Shown piece by piece: positions 12,831 through 24,398 of a DNA stretch of 64,000 nucleotides. The translations under genes and the position numbers were made by a program. The DNA comes from Mytilus trossulus. Its lineage: Eukaryota; Mollusca; Bivalvia; Mytilida; Mytilidae. The stretch covers positions 3,410,001 to 3,474,000 of the forward strand of contig NW_026963310.1 of NCBI RefSeq assembly GCF_036588685.1, in the 5' to 3' direction. How positions within the stretch are numbered: the first letter of the stretch is position 1; each line of letters opens with the position of its first letter. The notes under the pieces are model-generated. The model did no database searches, was not told where the DNA came from, and was given only the letters and a program-made list of their open reading frames with translations.

Positions 12831-13723
12831 AAGTCGACTCGGATTTGTAAAGTTGTAAAGAAAACAACTCTCTTCTTTAAATATTTTAATTAAAAAAGAT
12901 TCAATCTGTTTTGTTCATTTACTCTTCACTGACCTTTGTGAAATATTTACTCTTTTAACCATTTTATACTTACATAAGGCCAAATTAAAACAAAAAGAAG
13001 TATGTTTCCTATTATATTTTTTAGCAAAAAAACATAGTTTAAATAAAATGATTTGTTTTTCCTTTTTCACTAACCACTGTTGAAGTCAGATTGTCCTTCC
13101 CATAAACTCAATGTAAAAAAAAATCCCTATACATATACTTACCCTAAAAAAAAATCAATGATGACATGTAATAGGAAACGCACATATTTCTTTTCTTTAT
13201 TGCATAGATAAAAGTTTATTTTGTTTTGCAAGTTTTAAAATTGAAACATCTAAAAAGCGAAATAAGTAAAATGCAATTTTTATAGATTGGTTAAGTATTT
13301 TAGTCATACTATAAAGTTAAAACCAATTTTTTGCGTATTTTAGAATTTTAAAATTCTAAATATTGGTCGAAGTTTTTAAAAAAAATTCAAAGATTTGTAA
13401 TATTGATAAATTTTAAACTTTTTGATCCAAAATAAATAAAACTACATTTTAAAAAAAAATTAAATTGTTCAATGTGACGATTCGAACTTGGAACTATTTG
13501 TCTAGCTAATAACCTATATAACATGTATAAATAGCACTCTTGTTCGCAAAATATATATATCTCATTTACAATTAAATGTTACAGATCTTCATTGCAGGTC
13601 TTTGTATGCACATTGTACTGAACGTTGTGGATTGTATCATGATTCTTTTTTTAACAGACATCGCTGCTTTTTTTGCTTGAAGAAGATATGGTTTAAAATA
13701 CTTAATCTTTATTTCTCCTGGTT

Positions 13724-13868
13724 CAGGGGCGGATCCAGCCATTTTAAAAAGGGGGGTTCCTAACCCAGGACAAATGGGGGGTTCCAATTACATGTCCCCA
13801 TTCAAATGCATTGATCGTCCCAAAAAAGGGGGCCCAACCCCCGGAACCCCCCTCTGGATCCGCGCCTG
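13724..13868 (+). mobile_element. 'CAGGGGCGGATCCAG' MITE, subfamily A, copy 1
   Basis: Palindromic ends CAGGGGCGGATCCAG and CTGGATCCGCGCCTG. The core has G-runs, GGTTCC and the block TTCAAATGCATTGATCGT. Nearly the same element lies 180 bp downstream. Confidence 0.85.
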
Positions 13869-14049
13869 TGGTTTGATATATCTTTTGTGATAATGGTTTT
13901 TTTTCAAAACTCTTTATGATAAATGATCATAAATTAAGGTTGTTTAATGAGTTGCCTTTTAAATATTTTTTTTGTTTACTCTGTCTTGCTGGAATTTTTT
14001 TCCGTATTCATGCATGTATTTCAATCATGCACAATATATAAGCCCAGTA

Positions 14050-14193
14050 CAGGGGCGGATCCAGCCATTTTGAAAAGGGAGGGGGTCCTAACCTAGGACA
14101 AAAAGGGGGGTTCCAACTTCATGTCCCCATTCAAATGCATTGATCGTTCAAAAATAGGGATGTTCCAACCCCCGCCTCCTGGATCCGCCACTG
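14050..14193 (+). mobile_element. 'CAGGGGCGGATCCAG' MITE, subfamily A, copy 2
   Basis: Ends CAGGGGCGGATCCAG and CTGGATCCGCCACTG. The core is shared with 13724-13868 (CATGTCCCCATTCAAATGCA). The two copies are in the same orientation with unrelated DNA between them. Confidence 0.85.
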
Positions 14194-15373
14194 GATGATG
14201 GACAAAAGATTGATGAGCTCAAAAAGGACTCAGTTATGACTCTGTTTGATCTAATAATACGAATGCGAATGATCATGTGGTTAAAATCTGAAAAGCCATC
14301 ATACTCCGTCAGATTTATATGCAGTACAAATTATTTCTAAGCATTTTTATTTCCTGTTTTTTTTTTATATTTGAATAGATACTGAAATTCGTATCCTACT
14401 CCAGTTCCACGGCTCTGGTTGACAAATTCTCTCATTTTGTGGTATCCCGGCCCAGACCATCTTTCCGTTTCTATCGAATATTTAAAGTTTTAGCATCTGA
14501 GTTTTGCTATATAAATCCTGTAAAACAGCTTTAACTTCAACAAATAGGTTTCCAAACAAAAGTCCTGTTGTATTCTGAATCGTGAAAATACACCTCTTCA
14601 CTACTGGAAGAGTTATTAAGCATTGGGAAAACCAAAGTTGGATAAATTGTATGATCAGCCCAAACAAAAAAGTATGTGTGTTTACTGTCACATGCTAAAA
14701 AAATCAGGGTAGGTAGGGATTTTTGTTTACTTTGAGTCTATGGGAGCAACATTGTGACTTTAACAGCTACTTAATAAAAAAATGGCAAAAAACATTATGG
14801 TCGGGAATAAAAATTAGGGTAGGCAGTGTATATAAAGTGCGAATCCAGCTAGTTCATTTTTACTTTTAAATGCGGGTATGTCTATTGTAGAATAAAGGAT
14901 CATGGGAAAACTGTATTTGTTTACGTTTTGAAAATATCAAGTTAAAGGATTTTAAGTTAAGTTTTAACATATTTTCATTGTGATATGTCTTTATAATATA
15001 CAAACATAGCATTAAAATTCAAATAAGTGTCATAAAAGCATCATAATATAGCATATCGATTATTGAAAGCGATCCATTTTAACTATAGATGCGATGAATT
15101 ATCACTGTTAGTGCAGTCATTATTAATGTAGAATTTTCAAAGATGCGAGGAATTTTTATTGTAGAATTATGTGACAAATGCACTTGCAACAAATGAAAAA
15201 AACCTTCGTTGATGACTTTAGGATTTATTATACATGTATTTTCAAATTGAAATACAAACTCCTCATTCATTCTTTATCAAATATATAGCTTTTCAAACTT
15301 GTAACAAAAGCGATTCTCAAAATGTCATATTGTATTCTTCAGATTACGTTTCTCCTTGATTTTAACTTATATA

Positions 15374-15454
15374 GGGAATCACTGGAGCGTGACAGCAGCG
15401 GGCCCTCTTAGGCAGTCAATGGGCCCCTACTTATGAAAAATTCTAGATCCGCGA
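15374..15454 (-). mobile_element. Partial 'GGCGGATCTAG' MITE, subfamily B
   Basis: Contains AATCACTGGAGCGTGACAGC, GGGCCC, GGCAGTCAATGGGCCCC and TTCTAGATCCGC, matching 11608-11757. It is truncated at its left end. Confidence 0.65.
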
Positions 15455-16144
15455 ATTGATACTACCGCAGAGGTAAAACCATGCACATTTGGGTTATTGT
15501 ACACGAAATGTATGCTACAATTCATTTTTGTTGATTTTAGACCCTTTGGAACTCTATGTGGGCTATTTCAGCAACTAGGCAAAAAATCCCCAAACTAGAT
15601 ACACGGTTAGATTCAGCATGTCAACGAATTCCAAATATCTATATTAAAGGACTTTTGTCTATAAATTTGGACCCCACGCAATTAAAAAAGGGACAAAAAA
15701 TATTAAAAAAAAATGCATGCATCGGATACATTTGTTATTGAAGGCATGAGTGTAACAATAGGATGAATATACACAAATATCTTATTCTGGGGTCTCATTG
15801 GGGGTTCCCGGATCCCGCTTACTGTTTTGGCAGATTCCCGTATTCCGCTTATTGTTTTGTCAGATACCCGTATCCCGCTTATACTATGCAGTTCTAATTT
15901 TTTGTAATCATCCGTGTCCCGGTAGACTTCATTCCTGTTTTTCACTACACAATCATTTGACTTTCACCTGTCACGCTTGCAAAAAATCGGCAATCCGGAG
16001 TGACGCTTATACCCAAATGCGACCCACTATTTTACTATATTTTGACACATATAAAGCCCATTATAAATATATTAAAAAAGTAGCGTGGATTTTTTTTAAT
16101 CCCTTTTTATCCCGTCTCGTTTCGTTTTTGAGCCATATATATAG

Positions 16145-16310
16145 ATGTCGTATGTGACAATGAGACAACTCTCCATCCGAGTCACAATTTATAAAAGTAG
16201 ACCATTATACGTCAAAATGCGGTCTTCAACATGGAGTCTTGGCTCACACCGAACAGCAAGTTATAAAGGGCTCCAGTGTAAAACCTTTTAAACGGGAAAA
16301 CAAAGGTGCA
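16145..16310 (+). repeat. Dispersed mussel-type 'caatgagacaactctcc' repeat, variant with 'caccgaacagcaag'
   Basis: GTGACAATGAGACAACTCTC, GGTCTTCAACATGGAG, TTGGCTCACACCGAACAGCA and AAAGGGCTCCAGTGTAAAAC occur in order. The same variant lies reversed at 58330-58480. The variant at 20485-20620 and 23865-24010 differs in the middle block. Confidence 0.75.
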
Positions 16311-18016
16311 ATCTATATCAAGATGTACGTAATTAGTGGTGAAGTGTCATGGAAATGGATAAAAAAAAAATTAGGAAACAGATCCCTATACGCTTTATAA
16401 GAAACTAAATGGAATGCATTTGAAATAAATGTTATTTCTTTTGAATTTATAAGGGTGTTTTAAAACCAAACTTTCCTCCGTAAGTTAAATTTTATCAAAT
16501 CTTTCTCTTACTTTATCTATAGTTTGAGCAAGTCGGCTAAATTAAGGCTTTACAGCTAATTTCCTAATGCATGATGTAAAGCAAAACTTTGGGTGGCTTG
16601 CTTGCTTTGTTTGTATAATTGTTTATACAAACTTTGTAAATAAGATTGACATTTTAAAACAATATGAATAGGCATAGTTTAACCTGTATTTTTCATATTT
16701 GAATTAAATTGGGTGTTATCATAATGATTATCCAATAAAAAAAAAAGCAAGCAAATCAACCAAAGTCTTGCTCTACATGCTTAAAGAAATGAGCTGTAAT
16801 AGATAAAAACTAAAAATTATACAGTGAAAATGCACCGCATATACAATACTAATGATTCGCTCCACAGTGAAAATGAAAGAATAGTATCATTATTCGACAG
16901 TAAACATGACTAGCATTACGAAATCATCATAGTGGAATTTAGTTAAATATGAAGAAATTGAATGACAAAACATATTCTACGTTATACATTATACAACTTT
17001 AATAATTGTATTAAAATGAATATTTTTTACTGCAACAACATCTTACCTGTTACTTATAAAGCACGTGCACGATCTGTTCGTGAAATGTCCTAAATATTCA
17101 CCTATTTTGGTATATATTTCACAGCTGGATGGCTTTAGGCGCGATAAAACCCCGCTCGCATCTCTTACTTTGTTTTATTAGTATTATGTATTTCTGAACA
17201 TATACATTTTAACTAATTTTCTTCATTTTCTTCAAAAATTAAAAAAAGTTCGTCTGTTTATTTATCATTCTACATTAGACATTTATGGCATGTACAGTAG
17301 AAATGATATTTTAGGATCCGCACTTTACATACACTGGTAGGTATGGGTACAGTTAACACATGTTTACTTTTGTGTTGGCCTCATTGCAGTTATGCATGTT
17401 GTTAAATTATAAACCAATGCATGATTTGTATCATAACTATAGTACCTAGGTCTTACTCATACTATACAAATTCTTGTTTGAACATGTTGACTAGTTTACA
17501 ATGGAGGTTGATCTTGATATATAGTATCATGTGCCATTGTCCTGATGGGTCTCACTTGTAGGGTTGGATCTTTTGCGTTTTCAAGTCCTTGAAGATGGTT
17601 TCAGAGGATGATAACTTGAAATAGTCGTCATGCAGTATATACAAATCTTGGCTCTCTCGTGTATCATTTTTTCAAGTATAGTTTTCTTAATATAGAATTT
17701 TTCTCTGTACAAAAAAGCCAAGCCAAAGTGCAAAACTTAAAATCATATACTCAGGTAAAATGAAAGTTTGGAAAATTGTAAGTTTATTTAAGGATTTGTA
17801 TACTGTGACTCATGAATTGATCTGGTTAAAAAGAAGTTTAGTTCTCTGAAGAACATTCAGCAACTCAGAACAGTATTGACTTTAATTTGCTGTTTTATCA
17901 TGTTTTTGTTAGAAAGAAATGATTTAAGCTAAGAAACGTAATGTGAAGAAACATCATATGCGACCTATATATATGCTAATAACGAATTTCAGGCATGACC
18001 TCTCAGGTAAGAAGTC

Positions 18017-18644
18017 AAAACCTTTTCGGCGGAGGACATTTGAGCGCATTGATAGGACATTTGGCGAAATAAATAGGATGTTTGAGCGCCAAGTAGAACC
18101 CATTTGAGCGCCAGCATTTTAACCCATTTTATTGAAAAATTAAAATAGTCAAAGCCCATTTTAGCGAAATAATTTTAACCCTTTTAGTAAATAAATAATA
18201 TCAGAGACATATAATACATATTATACATATGTATTATATGTCTCTGATAATATATAATAAATTAAAAAATGTTTAATAGACTCAAGACAGCACAGTATAA
18301 AACAATATAAAACATGTCAATTAAAATTCAGCACTAATGTTAAAAGTCTGTTCTAGCCTGGAATTGTAACCTAGAGAACGTACGTAATGGGTCTAGATAT
18401 ACCCTCTGTACAATACTGTTTATAGAATTTTATTAGGAACTGCTCTTTCTCGTTATCTTTTCTCGATCGTGTTGCACATTCCTCATACTTCGTATCTGTA
18501 TAGATGTTGTTGTTTGTAATGGGCTATCGACAATACAGGTGATCGGATTAATCCGGCGCTTAAATGGGCTCTAATGTTGGCGCTAAAATGTCCCCTAGTA
18601 GTTTTATTTTTTTCGCTCAAATGTCCTGCGCCCAAACATTTTAT
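18017..18644. mobile_element. TIR element with repeated subterminal motifs (GGACATTTGAGCGC)
   Basis: The left arm (18017-18190) carries four to five variants of GGACATTTGAGCGC and CCCATTTTAGCG. The right arm (18560-18644) carries the same motifs inverted (GCGCTTAAATGGGC, GCGCTAAAATGTCC, CGCTCAAATGTCCTGCGCC). The ends are imperfect inverted repeats. A perfect 22-bp hairpin lies inside at 18199-18249. No ORF of a transposase. Confidence 0.75.
18199..18249. repeat. Perfect 22-bp inverted repeat (hairpin)
   Basis: Arms 18199-18220 and 18228-18249 are exactly complementary around a 7-base loop (ttataca). It sits inside the 18.0-18.6 kb element. Confidence 0.9.
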
Positions 18645-19255
18645 GGTAAATCTGGGACTATTATACTACAGGTTAAATCAATAAGAACTGTTTCACATTT
18701 TTGTCTAGGGGTTGACGCTAGGCTCATACCAATAAAAATCAGCGCATTTGTGTTCAAATTATTTTTATCGACACATTTGATTTCGGTTTCTTTGCATAAT
18801 AATTTAAATGGGGGGCATAAATCGAAATATTTTTTTTACGGAAATATAATTTCCGTTTCGGTTTACAGTCTAAAATTATAATATCAATTAAACGTCTCAC
18901 AGACCATGATGATATGTTTACTGATGTCAAGCAATTTTTTAAGATTTTGATGTCGAGATAATGTCATTATTGTAATATTTGCTGACTAATGGCAAATGAT
19001 CTAGACAAAAAAACAAGAAACTCAAGGTATTAGACAACAGTACAGGCGAAGCAAATAGCTTCGAAGGTGCTATACAGTGTGCTGCATTTGAAACTTTTTT
19101 TTCTCGACTCAAGATCAACAGATCAAGAGGTTTTCAAGAGCTTTCAAGAAATAACAATCCTAGTATTCCCTCTTTCATTTAAGCATACAGAGTTTTCTCA
19201 TTTGAAGTGTTTTCTGTAAATCAAGGTCAAAATTATAAACACATGTTGTGATAAA

Positions 19256-20416
19256 CAGGTCAGGAATAACCACCAATTGGTGGGTTACATGTACAAAATG
19301 TATACCTCAATTGACGTATAATCCACTAATTGACATATAATGGTATAGACCAATTGTTGTATAATTCTTCCACCAATATGGAGCATTGTTTTCCTAAAAC
19401 CATATATAACAAATTTATTATGGTATGAAAACTTGTCAACATTTCCTAGTTTAGTATAGTGACATAACATATTGCATTTAATCAATAATTATTTGCAGTT
19501 TCTTTTATTGTTATCTTGTTAATTCTTGATTGGCAAATTTACCTGTAATCACCTGTCAATGGACATTAATACTGTCTGCAGTCATGTGATCATGTGTACA
19601 ACTCCAACAGTCAGGGGTACTACTTATTCAAAAAATATTAAAATGAAATATACACATATAAGTAAATTTGTAGGATACTTAAACAAGTGAATTTCATTTA
19701 CTTGTATAGTTAAAAAAAAAATTGGCTTAGACATTCAGAATTTTTTACTTGTATGTTTTTTATTTAAGTAAAAAAGTCATCCTTTCAGAGCGTCTTCTTT
19801 TCTTGAATTCTTTGCCTTGCCCAAATATGTAAGATCTTTGCTCAATTAGTTTCTTTGATGAATCAATGAGATGAAACATTGAACTTTAATGAAAAAAATT
19901 AAGCAAACCTGGGAAAAATCATTAAAGGCATGATGATTTTACATCTCAAAACTTGAGGATTTTTTGTGAAAATTTATTAAGGGGAGATTATTCAAACATT
20001 ATTTATTTACTTATGTGTGTATATTTTTTTTACTTCTTCAAGTAAATAAAATTAACTTGTACAAGTAGTACCCCTGACTGTCCACAGGTGAATGGTGCTC
20101 TTTGTTAATACTTAACTTTCATTATCAAAAGTCAATCATGGTCAATAGTACAAATGTTTCAACAAAATAATTGTTGCACACATACATTCTCAAGAGATGC
20201 AGCATGCTTTGACAAAACTGAAACTTTCGGAGGACTCAATAAAGGTCATATAATAGGTTGCAAGTTGCAAAATCATGCTCCTATCTCACACTAGCATTTT
20301 ATTACAAAAAATATTGCATTATACGTGACGTCAATTGGTCTATACCAATATACCTACATTGGTGGATTATACGTCAATTGAGGTATAATCCACCAATTGG
20401 TGGATATTCCTGACCT
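19256..20416. mobile_element. Long-TIR element with CACCAATTGGTGG ends, about 1.16 kb
   Basis: The arms run about 95 bp: AGGTCAGGAATA, CCACCAATTGGTGG, TACCTCAATTGACGTATAAT, then TATAGACCAATTG, all mirrored at 20330-20416. GATAAA flanks both sides (19250-19255 and 20417-20422). A second TIR element is nested inside at 19607-20081. Confidence 0.87.
19607..20081. mobile_element. Nested TIR element with ACAGTCAGGGGTACTACTT ends, 475 bp
   Basis: ACAGTCAGGGGTACTACTT at the left end and AAGTAGTACCCCTGACTGT at the right end are perfect inverted repeats. The inner arms repeat ACTTGTA/TTACTT motifs. It is inserted in the 19256-20416 element and is therefore younger. Target duplication unclear. Confidence 0.82.
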
Positions 20417-20484
20417 GATAAAGGCCATGCAAGAATAATGCTTATTTTAAATAGTTTTAAACAGTTAACATGGTTAAAGGTTAC

Positions 20485-20620
20485 ACTGTACAGCCTTCAG
20501 CAATAAGGAAAGCCCATACTGCATACAATTGTAGTCAGCTAAATGTATAAAAGGCCCTGATATTATAAATGTAAAGCATTCAAAAGAGAAAACTAATTAA
20601 GGAAGGTCTGTTGACTAGGT
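20485..20620 (+). repeat. Dispersed mussel-type repeat, 'agcccatactgcat...agtcagct' variant
   Basis: GCCTTCAGCAATAAGGAAAG, TAGTCAGCTAAATGTATAAA, AGGCCCTGATATTATAAATG and AAAGAGAAAACTAATTAAGG in order. Matches the reversed copy at 23865-24010. Confidence 0.75.
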
Positions 20621-20873
20621 AAAGATTAGGGTTTTGACAGATAAGTTTTTATTTCTATATTCTTTCATTTTTATAATTAGCCTTCTTTGCTAGTTTTTTC
20701 TCTTCTGTCTTCTTATTTTTTTAGCACCCTTTTTTCTCAATTCTATTTTTTGTCCATTGTTTTTTATGTTGTTAATACATGTCATGCATACCCCTGAAAT
20801 TATCATGGAATATTTCCAGATATCAATGATTTTATATGTGTGCATATGTAATAACTTGATGGTCCTATTATAA

Positions 20874-20960
20874 TAAGAAGATGTGGTATAATAGCCAATG
20901 AGACAACTCTCTACCAGAGACCATTAACCAAATGATCAAAAAGCTAGCAACAAAAGGTAA
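20874..20960 (+). repeat. Start portion of the 'gattgccaatgagacaactct' repeat
   Basis: AGAAGATGTGGTATAATAGC followed by CAATGAGACAACTCTCTACC and AGAGACCATTAACCAAATGA. It is the 5' part of the same family as 20485-20620, in the same orientation. Confidence 0.72.
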
Positions 20961-21247
20961 TTATATAATATATACATGTAACATACCATAAGGGTTTCAA
21001 CACTGAACAAAATTCATACCACACAGAAAGCTAGTTACACATCATCACATGCTTAAAGGCAACAAAGACAAATGTAAAAAAAATCAAAACAGAAAACTCC
21101 CTACAAGTACAAGACTTCAAGGAGAATTTATAAATGTCAAGCCATTTTTTAGTGAGACCAAGAGAATTATGTTAGTAAGATTTTTGATACTATACAGTCA
21201 CATCTTCCTATATATCTATGACAGTAATGATAATCTTTTCTAAATTT

Positions 21248-21257
21248 TTGATTTCAG
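21248..21257 (+). promoter_or_regulatory. Splice acceptor of the RITA1 coding exon
   Basis: The pyrimidine-rich TTTTTGATTTCAG lies 13 nt before the ATG. At least one upstream, probably non-coding, exon is therefore expected; it was not located with confidence. Confidence 0.6.
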
Positions 21258-21270
21258 CCTCAAGCCAGTT

Positions 21271-21921
21271 ATGACTGATGCATTTGTTATCACTGGTTCA
21301 AGGCCACCTTCAGCGAGTGGCAGAGCCCGTCCTTTGTCAGGGAGGACACGCAGTGGATATCATAAAGTATCCGAATCGGCAAATGTGGATGAAACTTTGT
21401 TCAAATCTCATAATTACGCAACACACTCTACAGACCATGGATTTAAATATCCATGGGTCCAGCAGAATACCAAAGAGGAGAAAAAGAAAAATAAAGGACC
21501 CCCACTTTTATGGTCACCGTCGCCAGTAGATATGCATAGATATGAAAAAAAATCTCAAGGTGTTATTTCTTTAAGGAATTCATCTACCAGTCAGTCATCA
21601 AAATCAAAACATAGACTTACTAGACATACACCAACTTTCGTAGATGAGTCATTGTTTGGAGAAGGATTACCAGAACCATCGTTTGAATCACCGTGGGCAG
21701 ATAAGGTTAACAAGGGTGCACCGATATACTGGGCGCCACAAGAGAGCTACAACCGACAAATGACGCAAGGATCTATAAGAGATAAAAATAAAATGGAACC
21801 ATACATTCTGGACGGTAGACCTCCTTCTAGACAAGGACCAAGGCCAGGAAGTTTTAGGAACAGACCATTAACTGTTGAGAGCATGACTAGCGGAAAGTCA
21901 AATTCTGTATGGAAGCCTTAA
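21271..21921 (+). CDS. RITA1: RITA1-like RBPJ-interacting and tubulin-associated protein, 216 aa
   Basis: RITA proteins bind the Notch transcription factor RBPJ/CSL, help export it from the nucleus and bind tubulin, dampening Notch signalling. The exon opens after a TTTCAG acceptor (exon from 21258) and the ATG is at 21271. Family hallmarks are NVDETLF (39-44), HTPTFVDESLFG (119-130), F-x2-PW segments (58-62 and 138-142) and a basic, Ser/Pro-rich C-terminus ending VWKP. Two W-x-P motifs, LLWSP (79-83) and IYWAP (152-156), correspond to the single RBPJ-binding LLWTP-type motif of vertebrates. Residues 39-84 and 123-157 are an internal duplication (VDE-S/T-LF, then PW, then NKG-x-P-x2-W-x-P). 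The frame is open upstream of the ATG to the acceptor (LKPV), so an upstream exon could extend it, but the length before VDETLF is already like the vertebrate protein. No further coding exon was found downstream. Confidence 0.85.
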   Translation: MTDAFVITGSRPPSASGRARPLSGRTRSGYHKVSESANVDETLFKSHNYATHSTDHGFKYPWVQQNTKEEKKKNKGPPLLWSPSPVDMHRYEKKSQGVISLRNSSTSQSSKSKHRLTRHTPTFVDESLFGEGLPEPSFESPWADKVNKGAPIYWAPQESYNRQMTQGSIRDKNKMEPYILDGRPPSRQGPRPGSFRNRPLTVESMTSGKSNSVWKP

Positions 21922-22161
21922 TTACCAAAAAGATAGCTAATGTTAAACATGAGTTGTATCCCTTTTTTTTATATAAATATTCATTTAGCTTTTAGTTTTG
22001 ATTACATTATGCAACAGTTTTTTATTTATTTTTTAAACTTATATAATTAAGTCCCCTTGACACTTTGAAGTATTGGATTTTTTATAACATAACAAAGTTA
22101 CTTTCAAAATGTAGATGATGACTTCCGAGAAGAGGGAGTCAACTATTAGATACATTACATG

Positions 22162-23037
22162 CAGGGTTTCCCCTGGGTCAATTATTTTTTTCGCCAACTC
22201 TTTCGCCAAAACAATTTATTTTTCGCCACTTTATTTTTTTTTTCGCCAAGTAACACAAATATATTTTTCTTTTAAAAGTTTCCTTTTTTTTTCTCCAGCC
22301 ACCCTCCCCCTAAATAAGAAGTGGTTTTTACAACAAAACGAAGCATCTTATCACTTGGAATTGATCCCTCGTGTAAGTGAAGTCAATTCATTGAAGGGTT
22401 ACTTTCATGCCAACCTTTTGAATAGATTTCTTCATAACGACAGTTTTCTTTTCTAGACCATCGTAAATAAGTAAAACTATATGCTTGAAACACGTGTGTC
22501 ACTGAACACTGATACGATTTTGAAGTACACACTGAAATCAATGATCTATATGAAAGTTAAATGATAAAATTTTAAATCAGAGACTTTTCTTTCTTTTGAA
22601 CATTTTTCGTCATAACAACAATTTTCTTTTCTAGACTATCATTAAAAGAAGGAGAGGAAGCGTAAAAATTTTGCAAACACGTGCGTCGCAAAGTTGCTAA
22701 TAAATCCCTTTTGTGACATGTAACAGAAGCCATATTATTTTGTCATATCATAAAATCAACACCTTTATTAATTAGTCCTTTGATGTCGATAACTATGAAA
22801 GCAATCAGCTGATTATTGATTTTCTGTCAAAATCTTAACAAGTTCAAGGTGAATTCCGAGTATTGTCTGATAGGTAAAGTTAGAGAAACCTGGAAAAAGT
22901 AAATAAACAAGATGGCTGAAAATAAATCGTTATATATATTTCTTTCGCCAAATTCTTTCGCCAATGACGAATTTTAATCGCCACAATTATTATTTTTTCG
23001 CAAATTGCGAAAATGGCGACCGCCAGCGGAAACCCTG
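22162..23037. mobile_element. hAT-like TIR element downstream of RITA1, 876 bp
   Basis: CAGGGTTTCCCCTGG and CCAGCGGAAACCCTG form the ends. Both arms carry repeated TTTCGCCAA/TCGCCAC motifs. Flanks are similar but not identical (attacatg and gatacatg). It lies 240 bp past the RITA1 stop and may be part of its 3' UTR, since no AATAAA occurs before it. Confidence 0.8.
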
Positions 23038-23864
23038 GATACATGTATTCTAGGAATGGGAGATAGGTATCAGAATTTAGAAAACAATAGTTATATTATA
23101 TCATGTTTATAAAAATGTGTTGCTCAATAATTGTTTTTGTAAAAATGTCTTTTTAAATGATTACTAATCATGCTAATTTAATAGAGTATGTTCTCACCAT
23201 AAAATTTTGTTGTTATAAAAGATGCTTAAATTTTACAGCAATATCAACTATCAAAACAGCATTAGGTGACATCTTCAATGATCAATACATGTAGCTTTAT
23301 GAAGATGACACATGTATTTACAAAAATGTAGATAATGAATGGCAAAGGGAGATTACTCTATTGCACAAAATGGCCTGTTATCATTGTCCCTTAGTTTCAG
23401 TATTTTGTGTAAAATAACGCCGTAATATAGACCCAATTTAAGTTAATATGTGTAGCCGTGTAAAGTTTTAATAGCTTGCAACAAACATTGTTTGGACCTC
23501 ACTGTTTTCTTGGTGTTTTATGTTAAGAATTCTTCTCTAAAATGTATGTTAATTTGAATGTTATCCAGTGTTCTTGAAGTGAATTTTATCAGATAATAAA
23601 TATACTGTAACACAAAAATTTTGTACATCATTTTATTGGAGGTGTATTTAATGTGCATTGTACTTTATAAATGATCATATATATAGTTAATTCGTAGTTT
23701 TATTATTTTTTTTTAATTTTTATTCAATGTTAGAATGTAAAGCATTTGTTACTTAAGGTAAATTTGCAATAATTAAATTCAGATTCTTTTATAAATTGAC
23801 ATGAATGTATAATGAAATCAAAACTAATTATCTTATTGCTCAGTGAACTTTTACATTGTCTTAT

Positions 23865-24010
23865 CGGGGCCTTTTATAGCTGACTATGAGGTATGGGCTT
23901 TGCTCATTGTTGAAGGCCGTATGGTGACCTATAGTTGTTAATGTCTGTCATTTTGGTCTTTTGTGGATAGTTGTCTCATTGGCAATCATACCACCTCTTC
24001 TTTTTTATAT
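23865..24010 (-). repeat. Dispersed mussel-type 'gattgccaatgagacaactct' repeat, reversed
   Basis: Plus strand reads CTTTTATAGCTGACTATGAG, TTGTTGAAGGCCGTATGGTG, GTTGTCTCATTGGCAATCAT and ACCACCTCTTCTTTTTTAT. This is the inverse of the 20.5-20.96 kb copies. Confidence 0.78.
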
Positions 24011-24189
24011 TTATTATTTGAGCTGCATTAGATAGAAATCGACCTTCTACAAGTACATGTACACAGATATATGTGCATGTACATGTAAAAGACATTGATA
24101 GGTTTTGGAACATCCAAATACCAAGTAAAAGATGAACTCTTTCAGAATTGAGACCTAAATAATTTATGAAAATTTTTCAATTTTTGATT

Positions 24190-24398
24190 TACTGTAAATT
24201 CAGAAATTATTGCGTGCATTTATTATTGCGGTTTTGTCATTTTAAACTTAATGCGATTTTAATTTTTACGATTTTGAGAAAAATCATGCTTAATTCAGAG
24301 AAAATATTACAAAATGCGAGTTGTAATTATTGCGTTTACAACTCTGTGGCATTATTCGCAATAATAAAAACCTCACAATAATTTCTGCATTTACAGTA
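24190..24398. mobile_element. TA-flanked MITE, 'TACTGTAAATTCAGAAATTA' family, copy 1
   Basis: TIRs TTACTGTAAATTCAGAAATT and AATTTCTGCATTTACAGTAA. The core contains TATTGCG/ATGCGATTT blocks shared with 25343-25557. TA ends suggest a Tc1/mariner-type source. Confidence 0.83.

Larger units (their letters stand above)
14194..18000. other. Gene-free stretch between USPL1 and RITA1
   Basis: Apart from the repeats at 15374-15454 and 16145-16310, nothing recognisable. On minus near 17047 there is a CAG|GTAAGA donor-like site. It is preceded within about 100 bases by CACGTG, TATAAG and the only cluster of CpGs nearby (ggcgcgataaaaccccgctc, about 17140-17160). This could be an upstream USPL1 exon, but it is unproven. 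Confidence 0.3.
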
